Positions 1-6,557 of a stretch of DNA of 11,645 bases are shown piece after piece. Each line of letters begins with the position of its first letter. Positions within the stretch are counted from its first letter, which is position 1. The notes below the pieces were generated by a model, which did not search any database, was not told where the DNA came from, and worked only from the letters and a program-made list of their open reading frames with translations. Source of the stretch: Epulopiscium sp. Nele67-Bin004 (GTDB lineage Bacteria > Bacillota_A > Clostridia > Lachnospirales > Cellulosilyticaceae); the NCBI GenBank assembly GCA_002007315.1, contig LNZQ01000143.1:1-11645 (forward strand). Direction: 5' to 3'. A program made the position numbers and the translations under genes.

Positions 1-1
1 G

Positions 2-328
2 GCTGAAATTGGTAGCGAAGTTGCTGTAATTGCAGACGGAACAGTTGTTGATGTAACAAATGACTTTTTAAGCATTGAGACGCTAGTAAACGTAGGAAAT
101 GTTGGTCAAATTATGATAGTAGACCACGGAAACGGTTACCAAAGTCTTTACGGTTTTCAAGCTGGTGAAGCTAACACTGATTTGATAGGAAAAGATGTAA
201 AAGCAGGTGATGTGATTGGAACAATCGGAACTGGTACAGGACCATTTGTTTCAGAAGCAAGCAACATTTATTTGCAAATAACACTTGATGGTGAGGCTAT
301 CAACCCAGAAAAATTGTTAGGTAACTAA
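2..328 (+). CDS. M23 (LytM-like) domain protein, C-terminal fragment, SpoIIQ-like
   Basis: This is the open 3' end of a gene that begins outside the window; 108 codons are visible before TAA at 326-328. The text follows the M23/LytM beta-sheet fold: a biotinyl-like 'VAVIADGTVVDV' strand, then 'IMIVDHGNGYQSLYGF', then 'VKAGDVIGTIGTGTGP'. Active M23 enzymes have a catalytic His in the SLYGH-type segment and an HxH motif near the end. Here the first is Phe (YGF) and the HxH region reads 'SNIYLQIT', so both are missing. The same degeneracy is known for Bacillus SpoIIQ, a mother-cell/forespore channel and anchoring protein. An M23 gene next to spoIIID is common in Clostridia, which supports a SpoIIQ-like role by inference. 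The missing N-terminus (signal anchor) prevents firm naming. Confidence 0.75.
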   Translation, partial: AEIGSEVAVIADGTVVDVTNDFLSIETLVNVGNVGQIMIVDHGNGYQSLYGFQAGEANTDLIGKDVKAGDVIGTIGTGTGPFVSEASNIYLQITLDGEAINPEKLLGN

Positions 329-336
329 TATGTATT

Positions 337-370
337 ATGCAAGGGACGCTTTATCTAGCGTTCCATGCAT
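337..370. terminator. Hairpin between convergent M23 gene and HMA-like gene
   Basis: Arms 337-349 and 358-370 pair with one A/A mismatch and one G-T wobble around a short T/A-rich loop. The hairpin starts nine bases after the M23 stop codon and overlaps the last codons of the opposing gene. The flanking T tracts are only moderate, so it may act as a weak or bidirectional terminator for the convergent pair. Confidence 0.5.
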
Positions 371-737
371 TAATTTTAGTGTTTAATTGTTCATTAAGAT
401 TTTTAAGTAAACAATTAACACTTTGAGGAGAAGTTTTTTGAATTAATGTCAAATTCTCCGAAATAACTTCTATAATTAAATCAATATATACTTGTATTTT
501 TTTACTGCTCAAAATAGAATTATCATAGTTGATAGTAATTTTAGCAGTTTCATAATTAGTATCTATTTTTTTTATACCTTGGATATTTTGTAACAGCGAA
601 ACGATTTGTTGTTCGTATAAGGCATTTTTTGGATCAATTTCGCCTAATTTTTTAGATGTAATAACAAGTTTATTTGGTTTATCTTCTAACACTTTTATAT
701 CCAAAAAATTTTTAATGATATGCTTTTTAAGTCCCAC
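351..737 (-). CDS. Small HMA-like domain protein downstream of spoIIID
   Basis: A 128-residue protein with a GTG start at 735-737, preceded by a good AAAGGGG ribosome-binding site. The central part, 'IVSLLQNIQGIKKIDTN' followed by 'AKITINYDNSILSSKKI', matches the pattern of ferredoxin-like heavy-metal-associated (HMA_2-type) domains: a helix ending in a G-[IV]-x-x-[IV] turn, a strand, then an I-x-[IV]-x-Y-[DN] strand and a helix. There is no CxxC metal-binding motif; the only Cys is near the C-terminus (VNCLL). No signal peptide or membrane segment is obvious. It lies 71 bp downstream of spoIIID on the same strand, with a terminator-like hairpin between them, so its expression may depend on read-through. 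The coding assignment is good; the family call is tentative and the function unknown. Confidence 0.6.
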   Translation of the reverse strand: MGLKKHIIKNFLDIKVLEDKPNKLVITSKKLGEIDPKNALYEQQIVSLLQNIQGIKKIDTNYETAKITINYDNSILSSKKIQVYIDLIIEVISENLTLIQKTSPQSVNCLLKNLNEQLNTKINAWNAR

Positions 738-762
738 GATGCACCCCTTTCTTAAAGAGAAT

Positions 763-799
763 AAAAAATGCTAGCTATCTAAAATTAGAATAACCAGCA
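763..799 (-). terminator. Terminator-like hairpin after spoIIID
   Basis: On the minus strand an 11-position stem (arms 789-799 and 769-779) is followed at once by six T residues (A run at 763-768 on the plus strand). Several pairs are G-U wobbles that would become A/C mismatches in a plus-strand transcript, so the hairpin is directional and should act on the spoIIID transcript, just before the HMA-like gene. Confidence 0.55.
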
Positions 800-808
800 C
801 CTTTGCAT

Positions 809-1063
809 TTATTTCATTCCACCCGAATATTTTTCTTTAGTAGCCAACCCGCCTCGCAAATGCCTTTCGGCTTTATTTAATTCCAAAATTTGTCTAGCTT
901 CCATTGCTAACTTTGGATTTATTTTCTCTAGTCTCTCTGTTACATCTTTATGTACAGTACTTTTGCTAATACCAAACTTTTTAGCTGTTTCTCTTACTGT
1001 AGCATTTGAATTAATAATAAAATTAGCTGCTTTTATGGCTCTTTCTTCGATATATGGTTTCAA
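809..1063 (-). CDS. spoIIID: Sporulation transcription factor SpoIIID
   Basis: An 84-residue DNA-binding protein that in Bacillus and Clostridium switches many genes on or off in the mother cell during sporulation, acting with sigma-E and helping to turn on sigma-K. The sequence is very close to the family: 'YIEERAIKAANFI', the helix-turn-helix 'TVRETAKKFGISKSTVHKDV' (about residues 22-41), 'TERLEKINPKLA' and the hallmark 'HLRGGLATKEKY' near the C-terminus. B. subtilis SpoIIID is about nine residues longer at its end. The start is TTG (1061-1063), chosen because AAAGGGGG sits seven to eight bases upstream and the family N-terminus aligns there. It is divergent from mtnN and inverted relative to the M23 gene, whereas in many relatives the two are co-directional and followed by an mreB-type gene. 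Confidence 0.95.
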   Translation of the reverse strand: MKPYIEERAIKAANFIINSNATVRETAKKFGISKSTVHKDVTERLEKINPKLAMEARQILELNKAERHLRGGLATKEKYSGGMK

Positions 1064-1095
1064 GAAAAGGCCCCCTTTATACTGACTCTCGTTTA

Positions 1096-1125
1096 ATACT
1101 ATGTAAATATATATCTTATTATTAC
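1096..1125 (-). promoter_or_regulatory. Possible sigma-E-type promoter of spoIIID
   Basis: On the minus strand CATAGTAT (1096-1103) fits the sigma-E -10 pattern CATAnnnT. It is preceded, after 14 bases, by GTAATAAT (1118-1125), a weak match to the -35 element. It would start transcription about 27 bases before the spoIIID start. The region is AT-rich, so chance matches are easy. The call leans on spoIIID being a sigma-E-dependent gene in Bacillus. Confidence 0.35.
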
Positions 1126-1152
1126 TATATTTTACGAAATCTTTATAATACC

Positions 1153-1181
1153 TTGAATAAATAGTTAATTTTTGATAATAT
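1153..1181 (+). promoter_or_regulatory. Sigma-A-like promoter of mtnN
   Basis: TTGAAT at 1153-1158 and TAATAT at 1176-1181 are separated by 17 bases. They lie about 32 bases before the mtnN ATG. A GAGGTG ribosome-binding site follows at 1203-1208. Confidence 0.55.
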
Positions 1182-1213
1182 ATACATAGAAAAATAACTA
1201 ATGAGGTGTAAAA

Positions 1214-1912
1214 ATGAACAAAATAGGTATTATAGGGGCAATGGAAGAAGAAGTTATTACCCTAAAAACAAAAATGCAAATTAAAGGCACGACGACTAAA
1301 GCATGTATGGAATTTGTTGAAGGTACGCTTGAAAACAAAGAAGTTGTAGTTGTTAGATGTGGCGTAGGTAAAGTTAATGCAGCTATTTGCACACAAATAT
1401 TAATAGAGAATTTTAATATTGATTGCGTAATCAACGTTGGGATTGCAGGAGGATTATATCCAGACATAAACATCGGAGATATAGTTATATCTAGTGACAC
1501 AGTGCAACATGACATGGAAACAGATGCAGTTGGTGGGGCTAGGGGCGAAATACCACGCCTTGGCAAAGCATTTTTTGAGGCAGATAAAATGCTAATAGAT
1601 ATCGCACAAGAAGCAGCAGAAAAAATTATAGCTCCATATAAAGTGTACATCGGTAGAATCGCAAGTGGCGATCAGTTTGTAGCAAACGTTGCAGTAAAAG
1701 AAGATATTTATACAACATTTACTGCATATTGTGCAGAAATGGAAGGGGCGGCAATTGCCCACACATGCTTTTTAAACGAAATACCATTTGTAGTTATTCG
1801 TTCAATTTCTGACAAAGCAGATAACAGTGCAGGTGGAACATTTGAGGAATTTGTGGAGCTATCTTCAAAAAATGCGATGAAAGTTATTGTGGCCATGTTA
1901 CAAAAATTGTAA
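1214..1912 (+). CDS. mtnN: 5'-methylthioadenosine/S-adenosylhomocysteine nucleosidase
   Basis: A cytoplasmic enzyme that hydrolyses methylthioadenosine and S-adenosylhomocysteine to adenine plus the thioribose products, clearing SAM by-products and feeding methionine salvage. Its 232 residues equal the E. coli enzyme length. Visible family features are 'MNKIGIIGAMEEEV' with the catalytic-region Glu12, the glycine-rich 'NVGIAGGL' phosphorylase-superfamily segment, 'GDIVISSDTVQHDMETD', 'SGDQFVA', 'AEMEGAAIAH' with Glu177, and 'VIRSISDKAD' with the catalytic Asp200. Glu177 and Asp200 keep the same 23-residue spacing as the E. coli pair Glu174/Asp197. It is expressed from its own promoter, divergent from spoIIID. 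No clear terminator follows; the next gene has its own promoter 18 bp downstream. The assignment is firm. Confidence 0.96.
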   Translation: MNKIGIIGAMEEEVITLKTKMQIKGTTTKACMEFVEGTLENKEVVVVRCGVGKVNAAICTQILIENFNIDCVINVGIAGGLYPDINIGDIVISSDTVQHDMETDAVGGARGEIPRLGKAFFEADKMLIDIAQEAAEKIIAPYKVYIGRIASGDQFVANVAVKEDIYTTFTAYCAEMEGAAIAHTCFLNEIPFVVIRSISDKADNSAGGTFEEFVELSSKNAMKVIVAMLQKL

Positions 1913-1930
1913 TAAAATTAAAAAAAACAC

Positions 1931-1958
1931 TTGATTTTATGGAAAAAAATGGTATAAT
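1931..1958 (+). promoter_or_regulatory. Sigma-A-like promoter for the membrane/coiled-coil gene
   Basis: TTGATT at 1931-1936 and a perfect TATAAT at 1953-1958, spaced by 16 bases. An AAGGGGGA ribosome-binding site lies at 1978-1985, just before the TTG start at 1992. Confidence 0.55.
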
Positions 1959-1991
1959 TAGAGTTATTACAACTGATAAGGGGGAATAACT

Positions 1992-2744
1992 TTGATTATA
2001 CTTTTTTTATGTACAAATGTTGCCCTATTTTTCTTATACCTACTAATGGTGAATATGATATCGACATACTTTGATAAAGTACAAAAAAGTGTGGAGATAT
2101 ATACAGATGACGGTATATACAAAATAGGAAGTGAAACAGAATTTTTAAGAAATTTAATTACTAATTACAAAGAATCGGTGGACATCAATGAGAACGTTAA
2201 AAATTTAGAAGGTTATATTAAAAAAAGATTTAATAAAGATTTTATAGGAGCATTTTCATACCAGACGGTAGAAAAATGCGTACTAAATATTAGATGGGTT
2301 ATGGTAACAATCTTAACTGCACAAATTATACTATACATAATATCTCAATCTATACAACAAAATGCAGTTATACTAAATGTGTTTTTGTGTATAGTAATGT
2401 CAAGCATTTTTGCTATCAAAGACATTAGTAAGAAAAAATTAGCATTAATTGTATTATTAGAAGATTATCTTCTTAATGGATACGATTTAGAATGTGCTAA
2501 AAAAGGAATTAAGTTTGAAAAACAACAGCTTGAAATTCAATTTGGAAATCAAAAAGCAGAACTTAATAAGCAAATAGATACCCAACAGCAATTGATTCAA
2601 GAACTTGAAGAAGAAGTCGCAATAAGTCAACAATATGTTGAAGCAGCTGTTGAATACGAAGAAAAACAAAGAAAAGTAGCTCTTAACAATCTAACAAAAT
2701 TAGATGTTGAAAAGTTTTTTGGGGATATGGGCATAAAGCTATAA
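1992..2744 (+). CDS. Unrecognised membrane protein with C-terminal coiled coil
   Basis: A 250-residue protein whose family I do not recognise. The TTG start is supported by AAGGGGGA seven bases upstream and by its own promoter. Residues 2-24 form a hydrophobic helix (signal anchor). About 75 mostly polar residues follow ('IYTDDGIYKIGSETEFL...'). Two more hydrophobic helices come at about 100-118 and 124-142, and then a Lys-rich stop-transfer segment ('KDISKKK'). Residues about 174-230 are rich in Gln, Glu and Lys with heptad-like hydrophobics ('EIQFGNQKAELNKQIDTQQQ'), as in a coiled coil. There are no cysteine motifs or nucleotide-binding motifs. The topology of membrane helices plus a cytoplasmic coiled coil recalls MotA/TolQ- or stator-type proteins only in outline. 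It lies between mtnN and pgi but probably forms its own transcription unit. Confidence 0.8.
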   Translation: MIILFLCTNVALFFLYLLMVNMISTYFDKVQKSVEIYTDDGIYKIGSETEFLRNLITNYKESVDINENVKNLEGYIKKRFNKDFIGAFSYQTVEKCVLNIRWVMVTILTAQIILYIISQSIQQNAVILNVFLCIVMSSIFAIKDISKKKLALIVLLEDYLLNGYDLECAKKGIKFEKQQLEIQFGNQKAELNKQIDTQQQLIQELEEEVAISQQYVEAAVEYEEKQRKVALNNLTKLDVEKFFGDMGIKL

Positions 2745-2797
2745 AAATTTTGTTAAAGATTTGCCAAAAAGGGCTATTAACCAACGTTGAAATGTAG

Positions 2798-2820
2798 TAT
2801 AATAATATTAGTTGTACTAA
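2798..2820 (+). promoter_or_regulatory. Possible -10 element and inverted repeat before pgi
   Basis: A perfect TATAAT at 2798-2803 lies 50 bases before the pgi ATG, but I see no good -35 box at 17 bases. A short inverted repeat TTAGT-TGT-ACTAA (2808-2820) overlaps the expected transcription start and could be an operator or a chance match. Confidence 0.35.
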
Positions 2821-2853
2821 ACAACAAAAATATTTATCATTTGGGAGGAAAAC

Positions 2854-4200
2854 ATGAGCAAAATTACTTTTGATTATTCAAAAACAGGCGTTACAAAAAA
2901 AGAACTTGATTATTTAGCACCACAAGTTGGACTAGCACACACTATGTTACACGAGAAAAGTGGAGCAGGTTCGGACTTTTTGGGGTGGCTAGACCTACCA
3001 GTAAACTACAACAAAGATGAATTTGCAGCTATAAAAGAAGCAGCAGCGAAAATTCAATCTGACAGTGATGTACTAATTGTAATCGGTATTGGTGGATCAT
3101 ATCTTGGAGCACGTGCGGTTATAGAAGGGTTAACACACCAATTTTATAATACTCTTTCAAAAGACAAGAGAAAAACTCCAGAAGTTTATTTTGTTGGACA
3201 AAACATTTCTGGCACTTACGTACAACAACTTTTAGATGTATGCGAAGGTAAAGACGTTAGTGTAAACGTAATATCTAAATCAGGAACAACAACTGAACCA
3301 GCAATTGCGTTTAGAGTATTCAAAAAGTATTTGGAAGATAAATATGGAAAAGAAGGTGCAAAAAACCGTATTTATGCAACAACTGACAAAGCTCGTGGAG
3401 CACTTCGTACACTTGCGGACAACGAAGGTTATCAAACTTTTGTTATTCCAGATGATGTTGGTGGACGTTTCTCAGTATTAACTCCAGTTGGATTATTAGC
3501 AATTGCAACAGCAGGTATTGACCTTGACCAACTTATGGCGGGTGCAGCAAGCGGTAGAGAAGACTATGCAAATACTGATATTCACGAAAACCCAGCATAT
3601 CAATATGCTGCAGTTAGAAATGCACTTCTTGCAAAAGGAAAAAATACTGAAATCATTGCAAACTATGAGCCATCATTATTATCATTTGGCGAGTGGTGGA
3701 AACAACTTTACGGCGAAAGTGAAGGTAAAGACTTAAAAGGTATTTATCCATCTTCAGCAAACTTCTCAACAGATTTACACTCTATTGGACAATATATCCA
3801 AGATGGTGGACGTTTCTTGTTTGAAACGATTATCAATGTTGAATCTCCAAAGTTAGATGTAACTTTAGAAGAAGCTGAAAACGATTTGGACGGGCTTAAC
3901 TATTTAGCGGGACAAACTATGGATTTCGTAAACAAAAAAGCATTCCAAGGAACACTTCTTGCACACGTAGATGGTGGAGTTCCAAACATGGTAGTAAACG
4001 TAGAGACTATGGACGCATTTACTATGGGTAAATTAATGTATTTCTTTGAAAAAGCATGTGGTATAAGTGGATACCTATTAGGTGTAAATCCATTTGACCA
4101 ACCAGGTGTTGAAGAATACAAGAAAAACATGTTTGCGTTACTTGGAAAATCTGGATATGAAGAATTACGTGAAGAACTAATCAAGAGAATAGAATCGTAA
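2854..4200 (+). CDS. pgi: Glucose-6-phosphate isomerase
   Basis: Interconverts glucose 6-phosphate and fructose 6-phosphate in the cytoplasm, linking glycolysis, gluconeogenesis and glycogen metabolism. At 448 residues it matches the short bacterial form of Bacillus (about 450), not the roughly 550-residue enteric form. Visible features are the sugar-phosphate-binding '[14 protein letters not shown]' and '[12 protein letters not shown]', the first signature '[15 protein letters not shown]', '[14 protein letters not shown]' with Glu288/Glu290, 'STDLHSIGQ' with His309, and the second signature '[13 protein letters not shown]' with Lys423. The Glu290/His/Lys catalytic set sits at nearly the numbering known for Geobacillus stearothermophilus PGI. 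The ATG follows GGGAGGA by a few bases. The gene ends at a bidirectional terminator shared with the opposing yyaC. The assignment is firm. Confidence 0.97.
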   Translation: MSKITFDYSKTGVTKKELDYLAPQVGLAHTMLHEKSGAGSDFLGWLDLPVNYNKDEFAAIKEAAAKIQSDSDVLIVIGIGGSYLGARAVIEGLTHQFYNTLSKDKRKTPEVYFVGQNISGTYVQQLLDVCEGKDVSVNVISKSGTTTEPAIAFRVFKKYLEDKYGKEGAKNRIYATTDKARGALRTLADNEGYQTFVIPDDVGGRFSVLTPVGLLAIATAGIDLDQLMAGAASGREDYANTDIHENPAYQYAAVRNALLAKGKNTEIIANYEPSLLSFGEWWKQLYGESEGKDLKGIYPSSANFSTDLHSIGQYIQDGGRFLFETIINVESPKLDVTLEEAENDLDGLNYLAGQTMDFVNKKAFQGTLLAHVDGGVPNMVVNVETMDAFTMGKLMYFFEKACGISGYLLGVNPFDQPGVEEYKKNMFALLGKSGYEELREELIKRIES

Positions 4201-4278
4201 AAAGATTTGGTTATATTGATTGGCGATGTATCGTTTAAATAATTAACTAGAAGAATAAGAAAATTAATTTTAAAAAAT

Positions 4279-4321
4279 AAGCTATTTTACCAAAATATTA
4301 GTAGGTAAGATAGCTTTTTTG
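4279..4321. terminator. Bidirectional rho-independent terminator between pgi and yyaC
   Basis: Arms 4279-4291 and 4304-4316 form a 13-bp stem with one G-T pair and a 12-base loop, followed by a T run (4315-4321). An A run upstream (4272-4277) gives a T run on the other strand. It serves pgi on the plus strand and yyaC on the minus strand. Confidence 0.85.
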
Positions 4322-4329
4322 TGATATAA

Positions 4330-4911
4330 TTATAATAGCTCTTTTTTACAACTATATAAACAACAACAATGTCTTATTCCAGCTGAAATTATATCTGCCA
4401 TTTTCATGACAAGAGACAGTCTGGTATTTTGTAATATTGACATATTCATGGAACTACTTAAATTTACTATTCCTATAATGTGTAAGTCACCAACTGCAGG
4501 GAGGTCTTTTTTGACACCTGTCCCAGGTTTGATTGACCCTTCACCAACTGCTATACAACCAACGCTTTCAATTCCACCAAGACATGCGTCTATTGAAATT
4601 GTAAGTGCATTTGGATGAGTATCTTTTATATATAATAAAGTATCTTTAAGATTTTTAGCATGTACAGGTTTATCAAGAGTTCCAAAAATGTGAACGTTGC
4701 TCTGTTTGAAATCTTTTAATTTGTATCCTATTAAAGGTCCTAGACTATCGCCGGTGGCACGATCTGTTCCGATGCAGATTATAACTAGCTCGTCTTGATA
4801 TAATGGTAAATACAGATTAAAATATTTGTATAGTATGCTGCAAAAATCACGAAAATGATTTGGATCATCTATATTTATATAAGCCAATTTTGTTGTTTCG
4901 CATTGTTGCAT
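4330..4911 (-). CDS. yyaC: Spore protease-fold protein YyaC (DUF1256)
   Basis: A 193-residue member of the YyaC family, related in fold to the germination protease GPR that degrades small acid-soluble spore proteins; its own substrate is not established. The family core is clear: 'ELVIICIGTDRATGDSLGPL' (about residues 42-61), 'VHIFGTLDKPVHAKNL', 'ISIDACLGGIESVGCIAVG', 'GSIKPGTGVKKDLPAVGD' and 'SLVMKMADIISAGI'. The C-terminus has a Cys-rich end ('HCCCLYSC'). The ATG at 4909-4911 follows AGGTGG by about six bases. On the minus strand a TATAAT lies a little upstream, in a context (AATACTAT) that also resembles a sigma-E -10. It is monocistronic, ending at the terminator shared with pgi. With SpoIIID it shows a sporulation-lineage genome. 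Confidence 0.9.
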   Translation of the reverse strand: MQQCETTKLAYINIDDPNHFRDFCSILYKYFNLYLPLYQDELVIICIGTDRATGDSLGPLIGYKLKDFKQSNVHIFGTLDKPVHAKNLKDTLLYIKDTHPNALTISIDACLGGIESVGCIAVGEGSIKPGTGVKKDLPAVGDLHIIGIVNLSSSMNMSILQNTRLSLVMKMADIISAGIRHCCCLYSCKKELL

Positions 4912-5048
4912 TTCATCACCACCTTATATTATAGTATTACCAATTTTTAGAAATTTATAAGGGGTAAGATAAAAAAATAATTTATATTTATTTGGAAAAA
5001 GATGTAAAAAAATAAAGATAAAAAAATAGATATAGACGACATAAAAGG

Positions 5049-5078
5049 TTAAATTATTCTATACTTATGGTATATAAT
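5049..5078 (+). promoter_or_regulatory. Possible promoter of the LysM gene
   Basis: TATAAT at 5073-5078, with a TG dinucleotide just upstream (5068-5069), and a weak TTAAAT at 5049-5054 spaced by 18 bases. It lies about 35 bases before the start at 5114. The -35 is poor, so confidence is low. The rest of the 4912-5095 gap is AT-rich with A runs and shows nothing else I can name. Confidence 0.35.
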
Positions 5079-5113
5079 ATCCAATATGGAAGAAAATGGA
5101 AGGAGAATACCAG

Positions 5114-6538
5114 ATGGGAAGAATAGTATATGATCCAAGAAGTGTACAAAAGAAACAAATTAAATCAGCAAGTGTCAAAGCAAGCAAACTAGAGGAACAA
5201 AACGAGTTAGTAAACAACCATAGTTTTCAAGATGCGGCTGAAAAGGCAGAGGAGCGATATGCAAGACTATTAAACAATATAGAGTCTGTTAAAGAAATAG
5301 GTGATGTTGAGTGTGAATACGTTATGTACATAGAAGATTATGTATATACTTATTTATATCAATTTGCTAAAGTAGATTTATCAAAAGAACAAGCAGCACT
5401 AATTGTGGGGCAATACTACGAAGAAAGTAAAGAAGCGATAATTACAGGAATTATACCAGTTGATGCGAGCACACTTAAACCTAACGAAAACTGGATAGGT
5501 GATGAGTCAGTTAACAATTTGCTAGACAAAAAAGAACAGTATTTCCCTGGTGAATCTATACTCGGTTGGTTACATATGCAACCAGGATACGGGACTATGG
5601 TTAGTTCTAAAGAAGTTAAAGTACATAGACACTTCTTTCCAGAAGAATACTCGATTTTGTTGCTAGTAGATCCTATCAACAAAGTGGAAACGTTTTACGT
5701 TTATGAAGAAGAAACGTTAAAAGAACAAACAGGGTTTTATATATTTTATGACAAAAATCCAGCTATGCAACGATATATGTTGGACAACCCTTATATGTTA
5801 GATGATCGTGACGAACCAGAAGAGGATAGTGTTGTGAAACAATTTAGAGAAATCGGTACTAGACGTAAACGTGAATACCAAACTAGACAAAAAACTAATT
5901 ATTCGCTTGTTGCAGGTTGCTTAGTGTTGTTGGCGTTAGGGGCAGTTATAACTAGAATGAATGAAGATACAAACCTATTCAATCAAGACACGCAACCAAC
6001 GTTTTCAGACCAACAAATAGTACAAGCTGGTGAACCGCCAACGATTGTTAATGAAGCGGCGCCAACAATAGAGCCAACACAATCAACAATTGAACCAACA
6101 CAAACGCCAGTGCTAGTTGAGGAAGATGAAGAAGATGAAATCGAAGAACCACAAGCAACTGTCGATATAAGCAGTTTGAACACACCAACAGACGCAGTTA
6201 TAGATGATACGATATCAAAATTAAACGAAGAAGACCTTGTGAAAGATGATATAGTTGAAGGAGCAATGGTAGATAATAATGTAGAAATAATAGAAGAATC
6301 AACTACGTCCGAGTCAATTGATGACGAACAAGAAACTGCTCCAGCTATCTCAGATGAAGTTCAAGAAGCTGATGACGATTTTATAGTATATACTGTTGAA
6401 GAAGGGGATACTATAAGGAGAGTAAGCGAAAAACATTTTGGAGTAGAATCTAGGGTTTGGGACATTATCGGATGGAACGATCTTAGCGATGGAGACCAAA
6501 TTTATGTTGGTCAGAGGTTAAGAATCCTAGTTGAATAA
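5114..6538 (+). CDS. Membrane-anchored LysM protein with degenerate MPN/JAMM-like domain
   Basis: A 474-residue, three-part protein. An in-frame ATG exists at 5096, but AAGGAGAA (5100-5107) lies ideally before the ATG at 5114, so I start there. Residues about 65-210 resemble an MPN/JAB domain: 'EQAALIVGQYYEE' (Glu92 at the place of the JAMM glutamate), 'SILGWLHMQPGYGTMVSS' and 'YSILLLVDPINKVETFYVYE'. The zinc motif HxHx7SxxD reads His154-Met-Gln156...Ser164-x-x-Glu167, so one His and the Asp are replaced; peptidase activity is doubtful. A transmembrane helix follows at about 264-280 (K/R-rich before it), then a Pro/Thr/Glu-rich acidic linker with two TIEPTQ copies. A C-terminal LysM domain (about 425-474, 'YTVEEGDTIRRVSEKHFG') should bind peptidoglycan. 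Inferred topology is MPN domain inside, LysM outside. It is probably cotranscribed with glgA, 19 bp downstream. Confidence 0.85.
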   Translation: MGRIVYDPRSVQKKQIKSASVKASKLEEQNELVNNHSFQDAAEKAEERYARLLNNIESVKEIGDVECEYVMYIEDYVYTYLYQFAKVDLSKEQAALIVGQYYEESKEAIITGIIPVDASTLKPNENWIGDESVNNLLDKKEQYFPGESILGWLHMQPGYGTMVSSKEVKVHRHFFPEEYSILLLVDPINKVETFYVYEEETLKEQTGFYIFYDKNPAMQRYMLDNPYMLDDRDEPEEDSVVKQFREIGTRRKREYQTRQKTNYSLVAGCLVLLALGAVITRMNEDTNLFNQDTQPTFSDQQIVQAGEPPTIVNEAAPTIEPTQSTIEPTQTPVLVEEDEEDEIEEPQATVDISSLNTPTDAVIDDTISKLNEEDLVKDDIVEGAMVDNNVEIIEESTTSESIDDEQETAPAISDEVQEADDDFIVYTVEEGDTIRRVSEKHFGVESRVWDIIGWNDLSDGDQIYVGQRLRILVE

Positions 6539-6557
6539 AAAATAGGAGGGTTTTTAA

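Noticed and set aside
1198..1650. 150-codon minus-strand frame opposite mtnN
   Set aside because: It is antisense to a firmly identified enzyme, has Ser/Ile/Pro-rich composition typical of a shadow frame, and has no ribosome-binding site.
4406..4618. Plus-strand 70-codon frame within yyaC
   Set aside because: It is antisense to a conserved gene and has no homology-like motifs.
5096..5113. Upstream ATG of the LysM protein
   Set aside because: The AAGGAGAA ribosome-binding site lies inside this extension and is placed for the ATG at 5114.
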